A stretch of 64,000 nucleotides of DNA from Actinacidiphila alni (GTDB lineage: Bacteria > Actinomycetota > Actinomycetes > Streptomycetales > Streptomycetaceae): the NCBI RefSeq assembly GCF_900112845.1, contig NZ_FONG01000004.1:310001-374000 (forward strand), in the 5' to 3' direction. Below are positions 46,891 to 56,620 of this stretch, piece by piece (the stretch's first letter is position 1; every line of letters begins with the position of its first letter). The translations under genes were made by a program, and so were the position numbers. A model generated the notes under the pieces. It was not told where the DNA came from. It was given only the letters and a program-made list of their open reading frames with translations, and made no database searches.

Positions 46891-47855
46891 TGCGGGTCCA
46901 GCAGCGGGGGCAGCTTCTCGGTGACGAGCCGGATGTTCTCGGTCACCAGCTCGTCCGGCATCCCGGCGATGCTCGCCCAGAAGATCAGGTGCTTGACCGG
47001 CAGATCGCCGACCAGCTCCTTGATCCGTACGGCGGCGTCCTCGGGCGTGAGGATGTCCAGCAGGCCGCGGGTGTCCTCGGCGTTGGGGTCGCGCAGGTCG
47101 TCGGCGGTCAGCAGCGGCTCGCTCCTGTCCCGGCCCTCGACCGACAACTGCCGGTAGGAGTTGACCTGGTGGGCGAGGTGCGGCGCCACCTGGTGCCACG
47201 CCTTCTCCGGGTCCTCGGCGAGGATGATCGGCATCAGGTCGCTGACCCGGGCGGTCTGCGGGTCGTGTCCCGCCTCGACCAGGCCCTTGCGGTAGTGCTT
47301 GAACATCGGCCGCGAGATGTGCAGCAGCCCGATGCCCAGCTCGCCGGCGATCCGGGCGCCGCGCGGCCCGTAGAAGCCGCCCCACACCGGCGGCGGGTCC
47401 TGGATCGGCAGCGGGGAGACGCCGCCCTCGCGCCACAGCCGCAGGATCTCCCGGATGCCCTTCTGCGTGGCCGCGAAGCGGCGGCTGAAGTCCGCGCCGA
47501 ACAGCTCGTACTCGGGCACCCGGTAGCCGGCGCCCAGGCCGAGTTCGAGCCGGCCGCCGCTGATCAGGTCGACGAGCGCGGCCTGTTCCGCGAGGTCGAC
47601 GGGGCTGTGCAGCGCGGGCAGCACCACGGAGGTGCCGATCCGGGCCCTGCGGGTGCGGGCGGCGACGGCCGCGGCGAAGGTCAGCGGCTGCGGCAGGTAG
47701 CCGTCCTCGAAAAGATGGTGCTCGGTGAACCACAGGCCGCCGGCTCCTCGCTGGTCGGCCTCTTCGCACAGGTCCAGGGTCCGGCCGTAGTGGGCCGCCC
47801 ACGGCCGGTGCCACTGCTGGGGGTTGCGCAGGTCGAAGAGGAGTCCGACGTCCAT
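46887..47855 (-). CDS. Luciferase-like (LLM-class) F420/flavin-dependent oxidoreductase
   Basis: 322 residues of the bacterial luciferase-like fold: LFDLRNPQQWHRPWAAHYGR, GLWFTEHHLFEDGYLPQPLT, TSVVLPALHSPVDLAEQAAL and LELGLGAGYRVPEYELFG. The subfamily matches LLM oxidoreductases that use FMN or F420. A tailoring redox step on the polyketide is the likely job; such genes are not part of the core angucycline set. Confidence 0.85.
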   Translation of the reverse strand: MDVGLLFDLRNPQQWHRPWAAHYGRTLDLCEEADQRGAGGLWFTEHHLFEDGYLPQPLTFAAAVAARTRRARIGTSVVLPALHSPVDLAEQAALVDLISGGRLELGLGAGYRVPEYELFGADFSRRFAATQKGIREILRLWREGGVSPLPIQDPPPVWGGFYGPRGARIAGELGIGLLHISRPMFKHYRKGLVEAGHDPQTARVSDLMPIILAEDPEKAWHQVAPHLAHQVNSYRQLSVEGRDRSEPLLTADDLRDPNAEDTRGLLDILTPEDAAVRIKELVGDLPVKHLIFWASIAGMPDELVTENIRLVTEKLPPLLDPQ

Positions 47856-47928
47856 GGCACGCTCCTTTTCACTGGGGGTTCGCGGGGGTCTGCGGAGGTC
47901 TGCGGGGGTTCGGCGGCGGATCCCGGGG

Positions 47929-49497
47929 TCACTGCGGCGGGTTGCCGTGCTTGCGGTGCGGCAGGTCGGCGCCCTTGGCGGCGAGCATGCTCAGCGCCCG
48001 GCAGAGCACCGGCCGGGTCAGCCGCGGGTCGATGACGTCGTCCACGAGGCCGCGTTCGGCCGCGTAGTACGGGTGGACCAACTGCTCGCGGTATTCGGCG
48101 ATCTTCCGCTCGCGCATCGCGGCCGGGTCGTCGGCGGCGGCGATCTCGCGCCGGAAGACGACGTTCGCCGCGCCCTCCGCGCCCATCACCGCGATCTCGT
48201 TGGTCGGCCAGGCGAAGGCCAGGTCCGCGCCGATCGAGCGGGAGTCCATGACGATGTACGCGCCGCCGTACGCCTTGCGCAGGATGATCGAGATCCGCGG
48301 CACGGTGGCGTTGCAGTAGGCGTACAGCAGTTTGGCGCCGCGCCGGATGATGCCGGTGTGCTCCTGGTCGACGCCGGGCAGGAAGCCGGGGACGTCGACG
48401 AGGGTGATCAGCGGGATGTTGAAGGCGTCGCAGAACTGCACGAAGCGCGCGCCCTTCTCGCTGGAGTCGATGTCGAGGACGCCGGCGAGGGCCGCGGGCT
48501 GGTTGGCGAGGACGCCGACGGTCTGTCCGTCGAGCCGGGCCAGCGCGCAGACCAGGTTGGGCGCGAACGCGGCGTGCACCTCCAGGAATTCGCCGTCGTC
48601 GACGATCTCCTCGATCACCCGCCGTACGTCGTAGGAGCGGTTGCCGTCCGCGGGCACCAGGTCGAGCAGCGCCTCGGACTCGCGGTCCGGCGGGTCGGCG
48701 CAGACGGCGCGCGGCGGCAGTTCGCGGTTGTTGGCGGGCAACAGCGAGAGCAGATAGCGGACTTCGGCCAGGCACGTCTCCTCGTCGTCGTAGACGAAGT
48801 GCGCCACTCCGGAGGCGGCGGCGTGCACATCGGCGCCGCCGAGCCCGTTCTGCGTGATCTTCTCGCCGGTCACGGCCTGGACGACATCGGGTCCTGTGAT
48901 GAACATCTGCGAGGTCTCACGGACCATGAACACCGCGTCGGTCAGCGCCGGGGAGTAGGCGGCGCCGCCCGCGCACGGGCCGAGCATCACCGAGATCTGC
49001 GGGATCACCCCGGACGCCGCGGTGTTGCGGCGGAAGATCCCGCCGTAACCGGCCAGCGCCTGCACGCCTTCCTGGATACGGGCGCCCGCGCCGTCGTTGA
49101 GCGACACCAGGGGCGCGCCGGCCGCGATCGCCAGGTCCATCAGCTTGTGGATCTTCTCGGCGTGCGCCTCGCCGAGCGCGCCGCCGAAGATCCGGAAGTC
49201 GTGGGCGTACACGAAGACCGTGCGGCCCTCGACGGTGCCCCAGCCGGTGACCACACCGTCGGTGTGCGGCTTCTTCGCCTCCAGGCCGAAGCCGGTGGCG
49301 CGGTGCCGGCGCAGCCCTTCGACCTCGGTGAAGCTGCCCTTGTCCAGCAGCAGGTCGATCCGCTCGCGGGCGGTGAGCTTGCCGCGCGCGTGCTGGCGTT
49401 CGGTGGCCCGCGGGTCGGGCCCCTGCCTGACCTGTTCCTTGAGGGCGTCGAGTTCGGCCGTGCGGGCGGCGATGCTGCCGGGGATGTCGGTCGGCAT
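47929..49497 (-). CDS. Acyl-CoA carboxylase beta subunit (carboxyltransferase), acetyl-CoA type
   Basis: 522 residues: the two crotonase-like halves of actinobacterial carboxyltransferases (ISVMLGPCAGGAAYSPALTD, LITLVDVPGFLPGVDQEHTG). The specificity residue in GGAYIVMDS is Ile (about residue 415), as in AccB, not Asp as in propionyl-CoA-specific PccB, so malonyl-CoA supply is predicted. An alpha (biotin) subunit is not in the window; an epsilon subunit is at 37530. Its place in the operon suggests dedicated extender supply, as with jadN-like genes. Confidence 0.9.
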   Translation of the reverse strand: MPTDIPGSIAARTAELDALKEQVRQGPDPRATERQHARGKLTARERIDLLLDKGSFTEVEGLRRHRATGFGLEAKKPHTDGVVTGWGTVEGRTVFVYAHDFRIFGGALGEAHAEKIHKLMDLAIAAGAPLVSLNDGAGARIQEGVQALAGYGGIFRRNTAASGVIPQISVMLGPCAGGAAYSPALTDAVFMVRETSQMFITGPDVVQAVTGEKITQNGLGGADVHAAASGVAHFVYDDEETCLAEVRYLLSLLPANNRELPPRAVCADPPDRESEALLDLVPADGNRSYDVRRVIEEIVDDGEFLEVHAAFAPNLVCALARLDGQTVGVLANQPAALAGVLDIDSSEKGARFVQFCDAFNIPLITLVDVPGFLPGVDQEHTGIIRRGAKLLYAYCNATVPRISIILRKAYGGAYIVMDSRSIGADLAFAWPTNEIAVMGAEGAANVVFRREIAAADDPAAMRERKIAEYREQLVHPYYAAERGLVDDVIDPRLTRPVLCRALSMLAAKGADLPHRKHGNPPQ

Positions 49498-49580
49498 GGC
49501 CGTGTCACCTCCTGTCCGAGTCGGGTGTGCTGAACCGCCGTTGCCGGTGGCGGCGTTGGTACGGGCGCGGGTCCGGCCGG

Positions 49581-50348
49581 TCAGCCGAGCAGGGTGCCGC
49601 CGGTCGCGTCGATGAAGGCGCCGGTGATCCAGCGGGCCTCGTCGGTGGCGAGGAAGGTGACGACGTCGGCGACGTCGCCCGCCTGGCCGACCCGCTTGAA
49701 GGCGGAGAGCTGGGCCATCTGCTCGACGGCCTCGGGGATGCCGAAGACGGCGCTGCCGTTGTCGGTGATGCCGGGCGCGACGCTGTTGATGGTGATGCCG
49801 CGCGGCGCCAGGTGCCGGGCGAGGTGCAGCGTGAGCTGCTCGATGGCGCCCTTGGTCATCGCGTACGCGACCTGGTCGGGGTTGGCGACCCGGGTCAGGC
49901 CCGAGGAGATGTTGATGATCCGGCCGCCCTCGGGGATCTGCGCGAGAGCGCGCTGCACGATGAGATACGGGGCCTTGGCGTTGACCGCGAAGAAGCGGTC
50001 GAGCTGTTCCGGGGTGACGTCCTCGGGGGCGATGCCGGTCGCGGTGGCCTCGCCCGCGTTGTTGACCAGGATGTCCAGGGTGGTGTCGTCCGACCGCTCC
50101 TTGAGCCCCTGTTCCAGGCCGAGGAAGAGTTCGTGCACGTCACCGGGTTTGCCCAGCTCCGCGCGGACGGTGAAGGCCCGGCCGCCGTCCTTCTCGATCA
50201 GCTCCACGGTCTCGCGCGCCGCCGCCTCGTTGGCCGCGTAGTGGACGGCGACCAGTGCGCCCTCCCTGGCCAGCCGTACGGCGGTGGCGCGGCCGATGCC
50301 GCGGCTGGAGCCGGTGACGAGCGCCGTCTTGCCGATGAGCCTGCTCAT
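49581..50348 (-). CDS. SDR ketoreductase, LanV/UrdM-reductase-domain type
   Basis: 255 residues. NADP motif VTGSSRGIGRATAVRLAREG; catalytic Ser and Tyr in INISSGLTRVANPDQVAYAMTK; end GAFIDATGGTLLG. In angucycline pathways the enzyme following the second hydroxylase reduces C6, and in UrdM/PgaM it is fused to that hydroxylase. Here it is separate, its ATG overlapping the hydroxylase stop (ATGA), as in the lan-type arrangement. Confidence 0.85.
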   Translation of the reverse strand: MSRLIGKTALVTGSSRGIGRATAVRLAREGALVAVHYAANEAAARETVELIEKDGGRAFTVRAELGKPGDVHELFLGLEQGLKERSDDTTLDILVNNAGEATATGIAPEDVTPEQLDRFFAVNAKAPYLIVQRALAQIPEGGRIINISSGLTRVANPDQVAYAMTKGAIEQLTLHLARHLAPRGITINSVAPGITDNGSAVFGIPEAVEQMAQLSAFKRVGQAGDVADVVTFLATDEARWITGAFIDATGGTLLG

Positions 50349-51643
50349 GCTGCTGCCTCTCGTGGGGTGGGTTCTTCGGTCGTGGTGTCCGCGTGGCCGA
50401 GGCCGCTGATGGCGCGGGCGAGGTGGCGGCGGGCCGGGCCGATCGTCAGCAGGTCGCCGAAGACCGCCCGGAGCCCGTCCACCTCGGGGCCGCCGAGCAG
50501 CAGCCGGGCCTGGGCCTGGATGTTGGTGAGGGTCGCGGCGCCGATCCGGTGCCGGGTGGCGTGGTAGCTCTCCAGCAGCGCGGAGCCGGCGCCGTCCGGC
50601 GCCGCCGGGTCCTGGCCGGTGATCCGGGCGGCGAGCTTCGGGCCGAGGTCGGCGGCGTCCTGGAGGCCGAGGTTGAGGGCCTGGCCGCCGACCGGCATCT
50701 GCGCGTGGGCCGCGTCCCCCGCCAGCAGCACCCGGCCCTTGACGTAACGGGCGGCCTGAAGGCTGGTGTTGTCGAAGGCGTTGAGCCAGACGGGGGTGCC
50801 GGCGCCGATGTCCTCGCCGGTGACCAGCTTCCAGGCCGCCGCCACCTCGGCCAGGCTCGGCGGCCCGGTCCGCCGCGCGGCGCCGCTGCCGTACACATGG
50901 ACCATGACGCGGGTGCTGCCGTCGGGCCAACGGTGGGCGGTGGCAAGGCCGTTCGGGAGCCGCTCGAAGCGCCGGTCGGGGATGTCGATGCCGGCGACGT
51001 CGGCCCGCAGCATTTCCAGGGCGCCGTCCTGGCCGGCCACCTCGAACCCGGCCAGCTGCCGTACGGTGCTCCGCTCACCGTCGCAGCCGACCAGGTACGA
51101 GGCGCTCAGGAGGCCGGTGCCTGTGCCTCTGGCCGTGGTGCCGAGCGTGGCGAATCCGGCCTCGATCCGGTCCGTGCGCGGCCGCAGACCGGTGACCACG
51201 TGCCCGCGCAGCACCCGCGCGCCCAACTCCGTCGCCCAGTCGTGCAGCAGGGATTCGAGCCGGGCCTGGGCGCACTTCCACTGGCCGGCCCACCGGTGGC
51301 CGGGGTCGGCCGCGGTCAGGTCGAGCCGCATGCCGCCGAAGTGCCCGGGGCCGCCGCTGGGCAGGGTGCCGAGCCGGGCCAGCAGACCGCGTTCCTCCAG
51401 GATCTCCATCGTGCGGGTGTGCAGGGTGGAGGCCCGGGATTCGGTGGTCGGCTCGGTGAGCTGCTCCAGTACGGTCACCCGGGCGCCGCCCAGCCGCAGT
51501 TCACCGGCGAGCAGCAGCCCGACCGGGCCCGCCCCGACCACGACGACGTCGGTGTCCACGGCGGTGTCCGCCGAGGGGTCGAGGGCAGGGTCCGCCGCGG
51601 GGCCGGGAGCGGGGTCCGCCTCGGTGTTCGGTGCGCCGGCCAT
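50345..51643 (-). CDS. FAD-dependent aromatic polyketide hydroxylase (second; UrdM/LanM2-like oxygenase part)
   Basis: 432 residues, class A flavin monooxygenase. After an Asp/Ala/Pro-rich extension of about 30 residues come DVVVVGAGPVGLLLAGELRL, LVGCDGERSTVRQLAGFEV (DG motif) and RVLLAGDAAHAQMPVGGQAL (GD motif). The C-terminal thioredoxin-like domain of full-length PgaE-type enzymes is absent: the chain ends soon after the FAD domain. It lies 2 nt after the aromatase gene. In homologous pathways this gene works on C12b or dehydration steps. Confidence 0.87.
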   Translation of the reverse strand: MAGAPNTEADPAPGPAADPALDPSADTAVDTDVVVVGAGPVGLLLAGELRLGGARVTVLEQLTEPTTESRASTLHTRTMEILEERGLLARLGTLPSGGPGHFGGMRLDLTAADPGHRWAGQWKCAQARLESLLHDWATELGARVLRGHVVTGLRPRTDRIEAGFATLGTTARGTGTGLLSASYLVGCDGERSTVRQLAGFEVAGQDGALEMLRADVAGIDIPDRRFERLPNGLATAHRWPDGSTRVMVHVYGSGAARRTGPPSLAEVAAAWKLVTGEDIGAGTPVWLNAFDNTSLQAARYVKGRVLLAGDAAHAQMPVGGQALNLGLQDAADLGPKLAARITGQDPAAPDGAGSALLESYHATRHRIGAATLTNIQAQARLLLGGPEVDGLRAVFGDLLTIGPARRHLARAISGLGHADTTTEEPTPREAAA

Positions 51644-51645
51644 GG

Positions 51646-52584
51646 TCAACGCCGCGCTTCCGCGTGCTCCTTGGCGTGGTTCAAGGTGGCGCGGCTGTTG
51701 TTGCCGAGCGCCTCGCGGATGAAGGTGCGCGCCTCGGCCACTCCCGCCTCCGGCCCGAGCACCGCGCCGATGTTGTCGGCGTTGAGCACGACGGTGTGCT
51801 GCGAGGTGGCCGTGGTGACGCCGTCGGGACCTTCCTCGAAGGTCCAGTAGCCGGTGTGCAGATCGAGCAGCGCGGGCAGGGTGGTCTGCTTGTAGGCGAT
51901 CTTGCGGTGCGGGAAGCAGACCCGGACGGATTCGGTGGTGTGGGTCGAGCCGTCCTTGGTGAGGGTGTCCATCCGCAGCGTCTGCAACCCCGGGGTGTCC
52001 TCGGTGAGTTCGACCTTCGCCACGTGCGGCAGCCGCTCGGTCCACAGCTGGGCCTCGTTGACGAAGTCGTAGGCGTCCTTGGCGGCGCCCTCGATCCGGA
52101 CGCTGTCCTCGAAGGACAGGCTGAGTCCCGCGTCCTGCGCGGACAGCTCCAAGTTGGTCTTCAGGCCCGGCAGTTCGGCCCGGCTGTTGCGGTCCACCGC
52201 CTCGTCGATCCAGGTCAGACCCTCGGGATCGTCGTCGATCGCCCGGTAGGAGTGCAGCAGCCGCACCCGGGTCTCGGTCTCGGCCAGCGGTTCGATGACC
52301 CAGGTGCCGGTCATCTCGGCGACCGGCGGCGCGGAGACCTCCTGCCAGAAGCGGATGCGCAGCGCGTCGGGGTCCAGGACCCGCCGCGAACTCCAGTTCT
52401 TGGCCTCGCCGTTGGCGGTGGCCCAGATCCGGATCCGTTCCTCGTTCCCGTCGCGCTCCAGGTAGTCGACGTAGACGGACGGCGGGAAGAGACGGGGCCA
52501 GTTCTCGACGTCGGCGAGCAGCCGGTAGACGTCGGCGGCGGCGGCCCGCACGGTGATCTCGTGTTCGACCTCACGGGTCGTCAT
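51646..52584 (-). CDS. Di-domain aromatase/cyclase (first-ring)
   Basis: 312 residues, two START/SRPBCC helix-grip domains: residues about 5-145 (VEHEITVRAAAADVYRLLAD, WPRLFPPSVYV) and 155-300 (LSFEDSVRIEGAAKDAYDFV). This is the ActVII-type didomain aromatase that aromatises the first ring of C9-reduced polyketides. Consistent with the neighbouring C9 ketoreductase. Confidence 0.92.
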   Translation of the reverse strand: MTTREVEHEITVRAAAADVYRLLADVENWPRLFPPSVYVDYLERDGNEERIRIWATANGEAKNWSSRRVLDPDALRIRFWQEVSAPPVAEMTGTWVIEPLAETETRVRLLHSYRAIDDDPEGLTWIDEAVDRNSRAELPGLKTNLELSAQDAGLSLSFEDSVRIEGAAKDAYDFVNEAQLWTERLPHVAKVELTEDTPGLQTLRMDTLTKDGSTHTTESVRVCFPHRKIAYKQTTLPALLDLHTGYWTFEEGPDGVTTATSQHTVVLNADNIGAVLGPEAGVAEARTFIREALGNNSRATLNHAKEHAEARR

Positions 52585-52639
52585 GTCACAGCTCCGATCG
52601 GTGGGTTGGGGCGGCAGAGGGGCGCGGCGGATCGACGGA

Positions 52640-53434
52640 TCAGAAGTTGCCGAGACCGCCGCAGACGTTGAGCGCCTGGGAGGTGATGGAGGCGGCGGTG
52701 TCCGAGGCGAGGTAGCCGACCAGGCCGGCCACTTCCTCGGGCGAGGAGTAGCGGCCGAGCGGGATCTTGGCCTCGAACTTCTCCCGGATGGCGTCCTCGC
52801 TGGTGGAGTAGGCCGCCGCGTAGCCCTGCCGGACCCGCGCCGCCATCGGCGTCTCGACGTAGCCGGGGCAGACCGCGTTGACGGTGATGCCGGTCGGCGC
52901 CAGCTCGTTGCCCAGCGCCTTGGTGAAACCGACCACGCCGTGCTTGGACGCGGAGTACGGGGCGCCGAGCACGACGCCCTGTTTGCCCGCGGTGGACGCG
53001 ATGTTGATGATCCGGCCGCGGCTCTTGGCGCGCAGTCCGCCCGCGTTCAGCACTTCGCGGGTGACCCGGAAGACGCTGTTGAGGTTGGTCTCGATCACGT
53101 CGTACCAGAGTTCGTCGGCGATGTCGGCGGTCACTCCCCCGCCGCTGCGGCCCGCGTTGTTGACCAGGACGTCGACCGGCCCGTACCGCTCGACGGCGGC
53201 GAGCACGAACGACCTGACCTGCTCGTCGCTGCGGACGTCGACGACAGCGCCGTCCACGTCGAGGCCCTCGGCGCGCAGTTCCTTGACGGTCGCCGCGACA
53301 TTGCCGGCGTCGCGGGCGCCGATGAAGACGCGGTGGCCCTGTCCGGCCAGCAGCCGGGCGACGGCCAGGCCGATGCCGCTGGTCGCGCCGGTGACCAGTG
53401 CGACCTTTCCGGTGGTTTCCGTGGTCTGCGACAT
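52640..53434 (-). CDS. C9 ketoreductase (ActIII-type)
   Basis: 264 residues, strongly ActIII-like: VALVTGATSGIGLAVARLLA, NNAGRSGGGVTADIADELW, catalytic Ser/Tyr in INIASTAGKQGVVLGAPYS and VCPGYVETPMAARVRQGYA. Reduces the C9 carbonyl of the nascent decaketide with NADPH. Confidence 0.95.
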   Translation of the reverse strand: MSQTTETTGKVALVTGATSGIGLAVARLLAGQGHRVFIGARDAGNVAATVKELRAEGLDVDGAVVDVRSDEQVRSFVLAAVERYGPVDVLVNNAGRSGGGVTADIADELWYDVIETNLNSVFRVTREVLNAGGLRAKSRGRIINIASTAGKQGVVLGAPYSASKHGVVGFTKALGNELAPTGITVNAVCPGYVETPMAARVRQGYAAAYSTSEDAIREKFEAKIPLGRYSSPEEVAGLVGYLASDTAASITSQALNVCGGLGNF

Positions 53435-53445
53435 GGCGGCCTCCC

Positions 53446-53718
53446 TCAGACGCTCTGGGCAGCGGCGAGCTGCGCGTTGACGATGTCGATGAGGCCGCGC
53501 GGGGTGACCACGTCGGTCAGCGCGGAGTCGTCGAGCGAGATGTCGTACTCGCGCTCGATCCGGCCGCCGGTCTCCAGCAGGGCGAGCGATTCGTAGCCGA
53601 GGGCGGTGAAGTCGGTGTCGATGATGTCGCCGGTCAGGTCGACGCCTTCCTCTTCTCCGGCCGCCTCGCGCAGGATGCGGCGCAGGTCGTCGAGGGTGAA
53701 CGGGCTGGTGGTGGGCAT
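53446..53718 (-). CDS. Acyl carrier protein
   Basis: 90 residues, four-helix ACP. Ser44 in LGYESLALLE is the phosphopantetheine attachment site. Part of the minimal PKS with the KS-alpha and CLF just upstream. Confidence 0.95.
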   Translation of the reverse strand: MPTTSPFTLDDLRRILREAAGEEEGVDLTGDIIDTDFTALGYESLALLETGGRIEREYDISLDDSALTDVVTPRGLIDIVNAQLAAAQSV

Positions 53719-53797
53719 GTGCGGGCCTTTCGTGGCGGGGTCGGTGTCCGAAGGTCCTGGGAGGTGCGGCCGTGGCCGCGGTGCGCGGCCGTGGGTC

Positions 53798-55018
53798 TCA
53801 GCTGTCGGCGGCGCGTACGACGAGCGCCGAGTTGAAGCCGCCCTGGCCGCGGGCGAGCACCAGGGCGGTGCGTACGGGAGCGGGGCGCGGGGCGCCGATC
53901 ACGAGGTCGATGTCGTAGCGGTCGTTGGGCGAACTGCCGACGGTCGGCGGGATGATGCCGTCGCGGATGCTCAGCAGGGCAGCGGCCACGTCCAGCGGGG
54001 CGGCGCCGGAGTAGAGCCGGCCGGTCATGGTCTTGGGTGCGGTGACCGGGACGCCGTGCGGCCCGAAGGTCTTGGTGATGGCCTCGGCCTCGGCGCGGTC
54101 GAGTTCGGGGATCGCGGCGGCGTCCGCGAAGACGACGTCCACCTCGTCCGGGCCGATGCCGGCGTCGCGCAGCGCCTCCTCGACGGCCCGTTCGATGCCG
54201 GGCGCGCGCCCGCTGCCCGGGCGCGGGTCCATCGTGGCGGCGTGCCCGGCGAGCACCCCGTAGACGTTCTGCGCGCCGCGGGCCCTGGCGTGCTCGGCGT
54301 CCTCCACGACCAGCAACGCGCCGCCCTCGCCCGGCACATGGCCGCGCGCGTCCTCGTCGAAGGGCAGATAGGCGCGGGCCGCGTCGTCGCCGGTGGCGAG
54401 CCGGCCGCCGGCCAGTTGCGCCACCCATCCCCAGGAGCAGATCGAGGCGTCGACGGCGCCTGCCACCACGACCGAGGTGCCCTTGCGGATCTGCCGCCGG
54501 GCCTGGGCGAGCGCGTCGAGGCCGCCCGCCTGGTCGGAGACGACGACGCTGCTGGGGCCGCGCAGCCCGTGCCGGATGGAGATCTGGCCGCTGTTGACGG
54601 CGTAGAACCAGGCGAAGGACTGGTAGGCGGAGACGTATCTGCCGCCCTTGCTCCACAGCGCCTTGAGTTCGTTCTGGCCGAATTCGAAGCCGCCGGAGTG
54701 GCTGGCGGTGATGACGCCCGCCGCGTAGTCGGGGAGTTCGGCCGCGTCGATCCCGGCGTCGGTGAGCGACCAGTCGGCGCCGACCAGCGCGAGCTGCGTC
54801 ATCCGGTCGGTCTGCGGCAGCAGCCTGCTCGGCAGGTGCTCGCGGGCGTCGAAGCCGCTGATCTCTCCGGCCAGCCGCGACGGGTAGTCGGTGGGGTCGA
54901 AGCGGGTGATGCGCCCGATGGCGCTGCGCCCGGCGAGCGTGGCGGCCCAATACTCCTCCAGGCCGAGGCCGTTGGGTGCGACGACACCGAGTCCGGTGAC
55001 CAGGGGGCGGGCGTTCAT
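53798..55018 (-). CDS. Ketosynthase chain length factor (KS-beta, CLF)
   Basis: 406 residues, ketosynthase fold, but the active-site Cys is replaced by Gln163 in [12 protein letters not shown], the hallmark of CLF. It forms the heterodimer with KS-alpha and sets chain length; in angucycline clusters this is ten acetate units. The ATG overlaps the KS-alpha stop (ATGA). Confidence 0.95.
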   Translation of the reverse strand: MNARPLVTGLGVVAPNGLGLEEYWAATLAGRSAIGRITRFDPTDYPSRLAGEISGFDAREHLPSRLLPQTDRMTQLALVGADWSLTDAGIDAAELPDYAAGVITASHSGGFEFGQNELKALWSKGGRYVSAYQSFAWFYAVNSGQISIRHGLRGPSSVVVSDQAGGLDALAQARRQIRKGTSVVVAGAVDASICSWGWVAQLAGGRLATGDDAARAYLPFDEDARGHVPGEGGALLVVEDAEHARARGAQNVYGVLAGHAATMDPRPGSGRAPGIERAVEEALRDAGIGPDEVDVVFADAAAIPELDRAEAEAITKTFGPHGVPVTAPKTMTGRLYSGAAPLDVAAALLSIRDGIIPPTVGSSPNDRYDIDLVIGAPRPAPVRTALVLARGQGGFNSALVVRAADS

Positions 55019-56295
55019 CGGGCGCTCCGATCGGGCCGGGCGAGCACGACCGCGCTCTGGAAGCCGCCGAAGCCGCTGCCGACCGACAGCACCGTGTCCG
55101 TACGCCAGTCGCGCGCGGTCAGCGGTACGTAGTCGAGGTCGCACTCGGGGTCGGGGGTGTGCAGATTGGCGGTCGGCGGGACGACGCTGTGCTCCATCGC
55201 CAGCACGGAGGCGGCGATCTCGATGGAGCCGATGGCGCCGAGGGAGTGGCCGACCATCGATTTGATGGAGCTGACCGGGGTCCGGTAGGCGTGCTCGCCG
55301 AGGCTGCGCTTGAAGGCGGCGGTCTCGTGCCGGTCGTTCTGCTTGGTGCCTGAGCCGTGCGCGTTGATGTAGTCGATGTCCTCCGGGCCGAGCCTGGCCT
55401 CGTCGAGCGCCACCCGGATCGCCTCGGCCATCTCGGCGCCGTCCGGGCGCAGTCCGGTCATGTGGAAGGCGTTGGAGCGGGTCGCGTATCCGGCGACCTC
55501 GGCGTAGATGTGGGCGCCCCTGCGGCGCGCGCTCTCCAGTTCCTCCAGCACGAAGACGGCCGCGCCCTCGCCGAGGACGAAGCCCGTACGGCTGGCGTCG
55601 AAGGGCCGGGAGGCGTGCTCGGGGTCGTCGTTGCGGGCGGTGGTGGCCTTGATCGCGTCGAAGCAGGCGACGGTGATCGGTGAGATCGGGGCGTCGCTGG
55701 CGCCCGCCACGACGACGTCGGCGGCGCCGTCGCGGATCAGGTCGGTGGCGTACCCGACCGAGTCCAGGCCCGAGGTGCAGCCGGTGGAGACGACGGTGCC
55801 GGGCCCTTCGGCGCCGACCGCCCAGGCGACCTCCGTCGCGAAGGAGCTGGGCACCAGGTAGTTGTAGAGGTGCGGCACCGCGTACTCGTGGTCGACCAGG
55901 TCGAGCCGGCCGCCGTCGCTGACCGCGCGGTACTCCTGGTCGAGGCCGGTGGTCGCGCCCACCGCGCTGCCGATCGTCACGCCGACGCGGTGCGGGTCGA
56001 CGGCGGCGAAGTCCAGGCCGCTGTCGGCGACGGCCTCGCGGGCGGTGACCACCGCGAACTGCGCCGCGCGGTCCATCCGGCGGATCTCCTGCGGGGTGAG
56101 ACCCGACAGTTCGGCGTCGAAGTCGGCCTCCGCGGCGATCTGGGAGCGGAAGGAGGACGGGTCGAAGAAGGAGATGCGCCGGGTGGCGGTGCGGCCGTCG
56201 GCCAGCAGCTGCCAGAAGTCCTTGACGCCGATGCCGCCGGGCGCGGTGACCCCGACACCGGTGATCACGACGCGGCGGCCGCCCGCGGCGCTCAT
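55015..56295 (-). CDS. Ketosynthase alpha (KS-alpha)
   Basis: 426 residues. The catalytic Cys173 is in [16 protein letters not shown]; His residues are in [14 protein letters not shown] and [12 protein letters not shown]. Carries out chain elongation with CLF and ACP. ATG overlaps the cyclase stop (ATGA). Confidence 0.96.
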   Translation of the reverse strand: MSAAGGRRVVITGVGVTAPGGIGVKDFWQLLADGRTATRRISFFDPSSFRSQIAAEADFDAELSGLTPQEIRRMDRAAQFAVVTAREAVADSGLDFAAVDPHRVGVTIGSAVGATTGLDQEYRAVSDGGRLDLVDHEYAVPHLYNYLVPSSFATEVAWAVGAEGPGTVVSTGCTSGLDSVGYATDLIRDGAADVVVAGASDAPISPITVACFDAIKATTARNDDPEHASRPFDASRTGFVLGEGAAVFVLEELESARRRGAHIYAEVAGYATRSNAFHMTGLRPDGAEMAEAIRVALDEARLGPEDIDYINAHGSGTKQNDRHETAAFKRSLGEHAYRTPVSSIKSMVGHSLGAIGSIEIAASVLAMEHSVVPPTANLHTPDPECDLDYVPLTARDWRTDTVLSVGSGFGGFQSAVVLARPDRSAR

Positions 56296-56618
56296 TCGGC
56301 ACTCCAGTGGTAGAAGCGCCGTGCCATCGCGTCGGCGGGCGAGCGCCAGGTGGCCGGGTCGTACGCCTCGATGTGCGGCTTGAGGTCGTCGCTGATCCGG
56401 ACGAAGCGCGGGTCGGTCTTCGCGGTCTCGATCCGCTCGCCGCCGTTCTCGCCGTCGAAGTCCTGGAGGTGGAAGTACAGGCCGCGGTAGGAGAACAGTT
56501 CGCGGCGGCGCGTGCCCATCAGGTGGGGCATGTCGGTGTCGTCGAAGGCGCCGAAGATCCCGGCGACGTCGTCGGCCGAGCCCAGCTGCATACGGGCGAC
56601 GATCAGGGTGCTGTACAT
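56292..56618 (-). CDS. TcmI-family polyketide cyclase (JadI/PgaF-like)
   Basis: 108 residues, small ferredoxin-like dimer fold: [20 protein letters not shown] and [14 protein letters not shown]. In angucycline pathways this cyclase closes the angular ring of the benz[a]anthracene skeleton. Between the first hydroxylase and KS-alpha, the pga/urd/lan/jad order. Confidence 0.93.
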   Translation of the reverse strand: MYSTLIVARMQLGSADDVAGIFGAFDDTDMPHLMGTRRRELFSYRGLYFHLQDFDGENGGERIETAKTDPRFVRISDDLKPHIEAYDPATWRSPADAMARRFYHWSAE

Positions 56619-56620
56619 CT

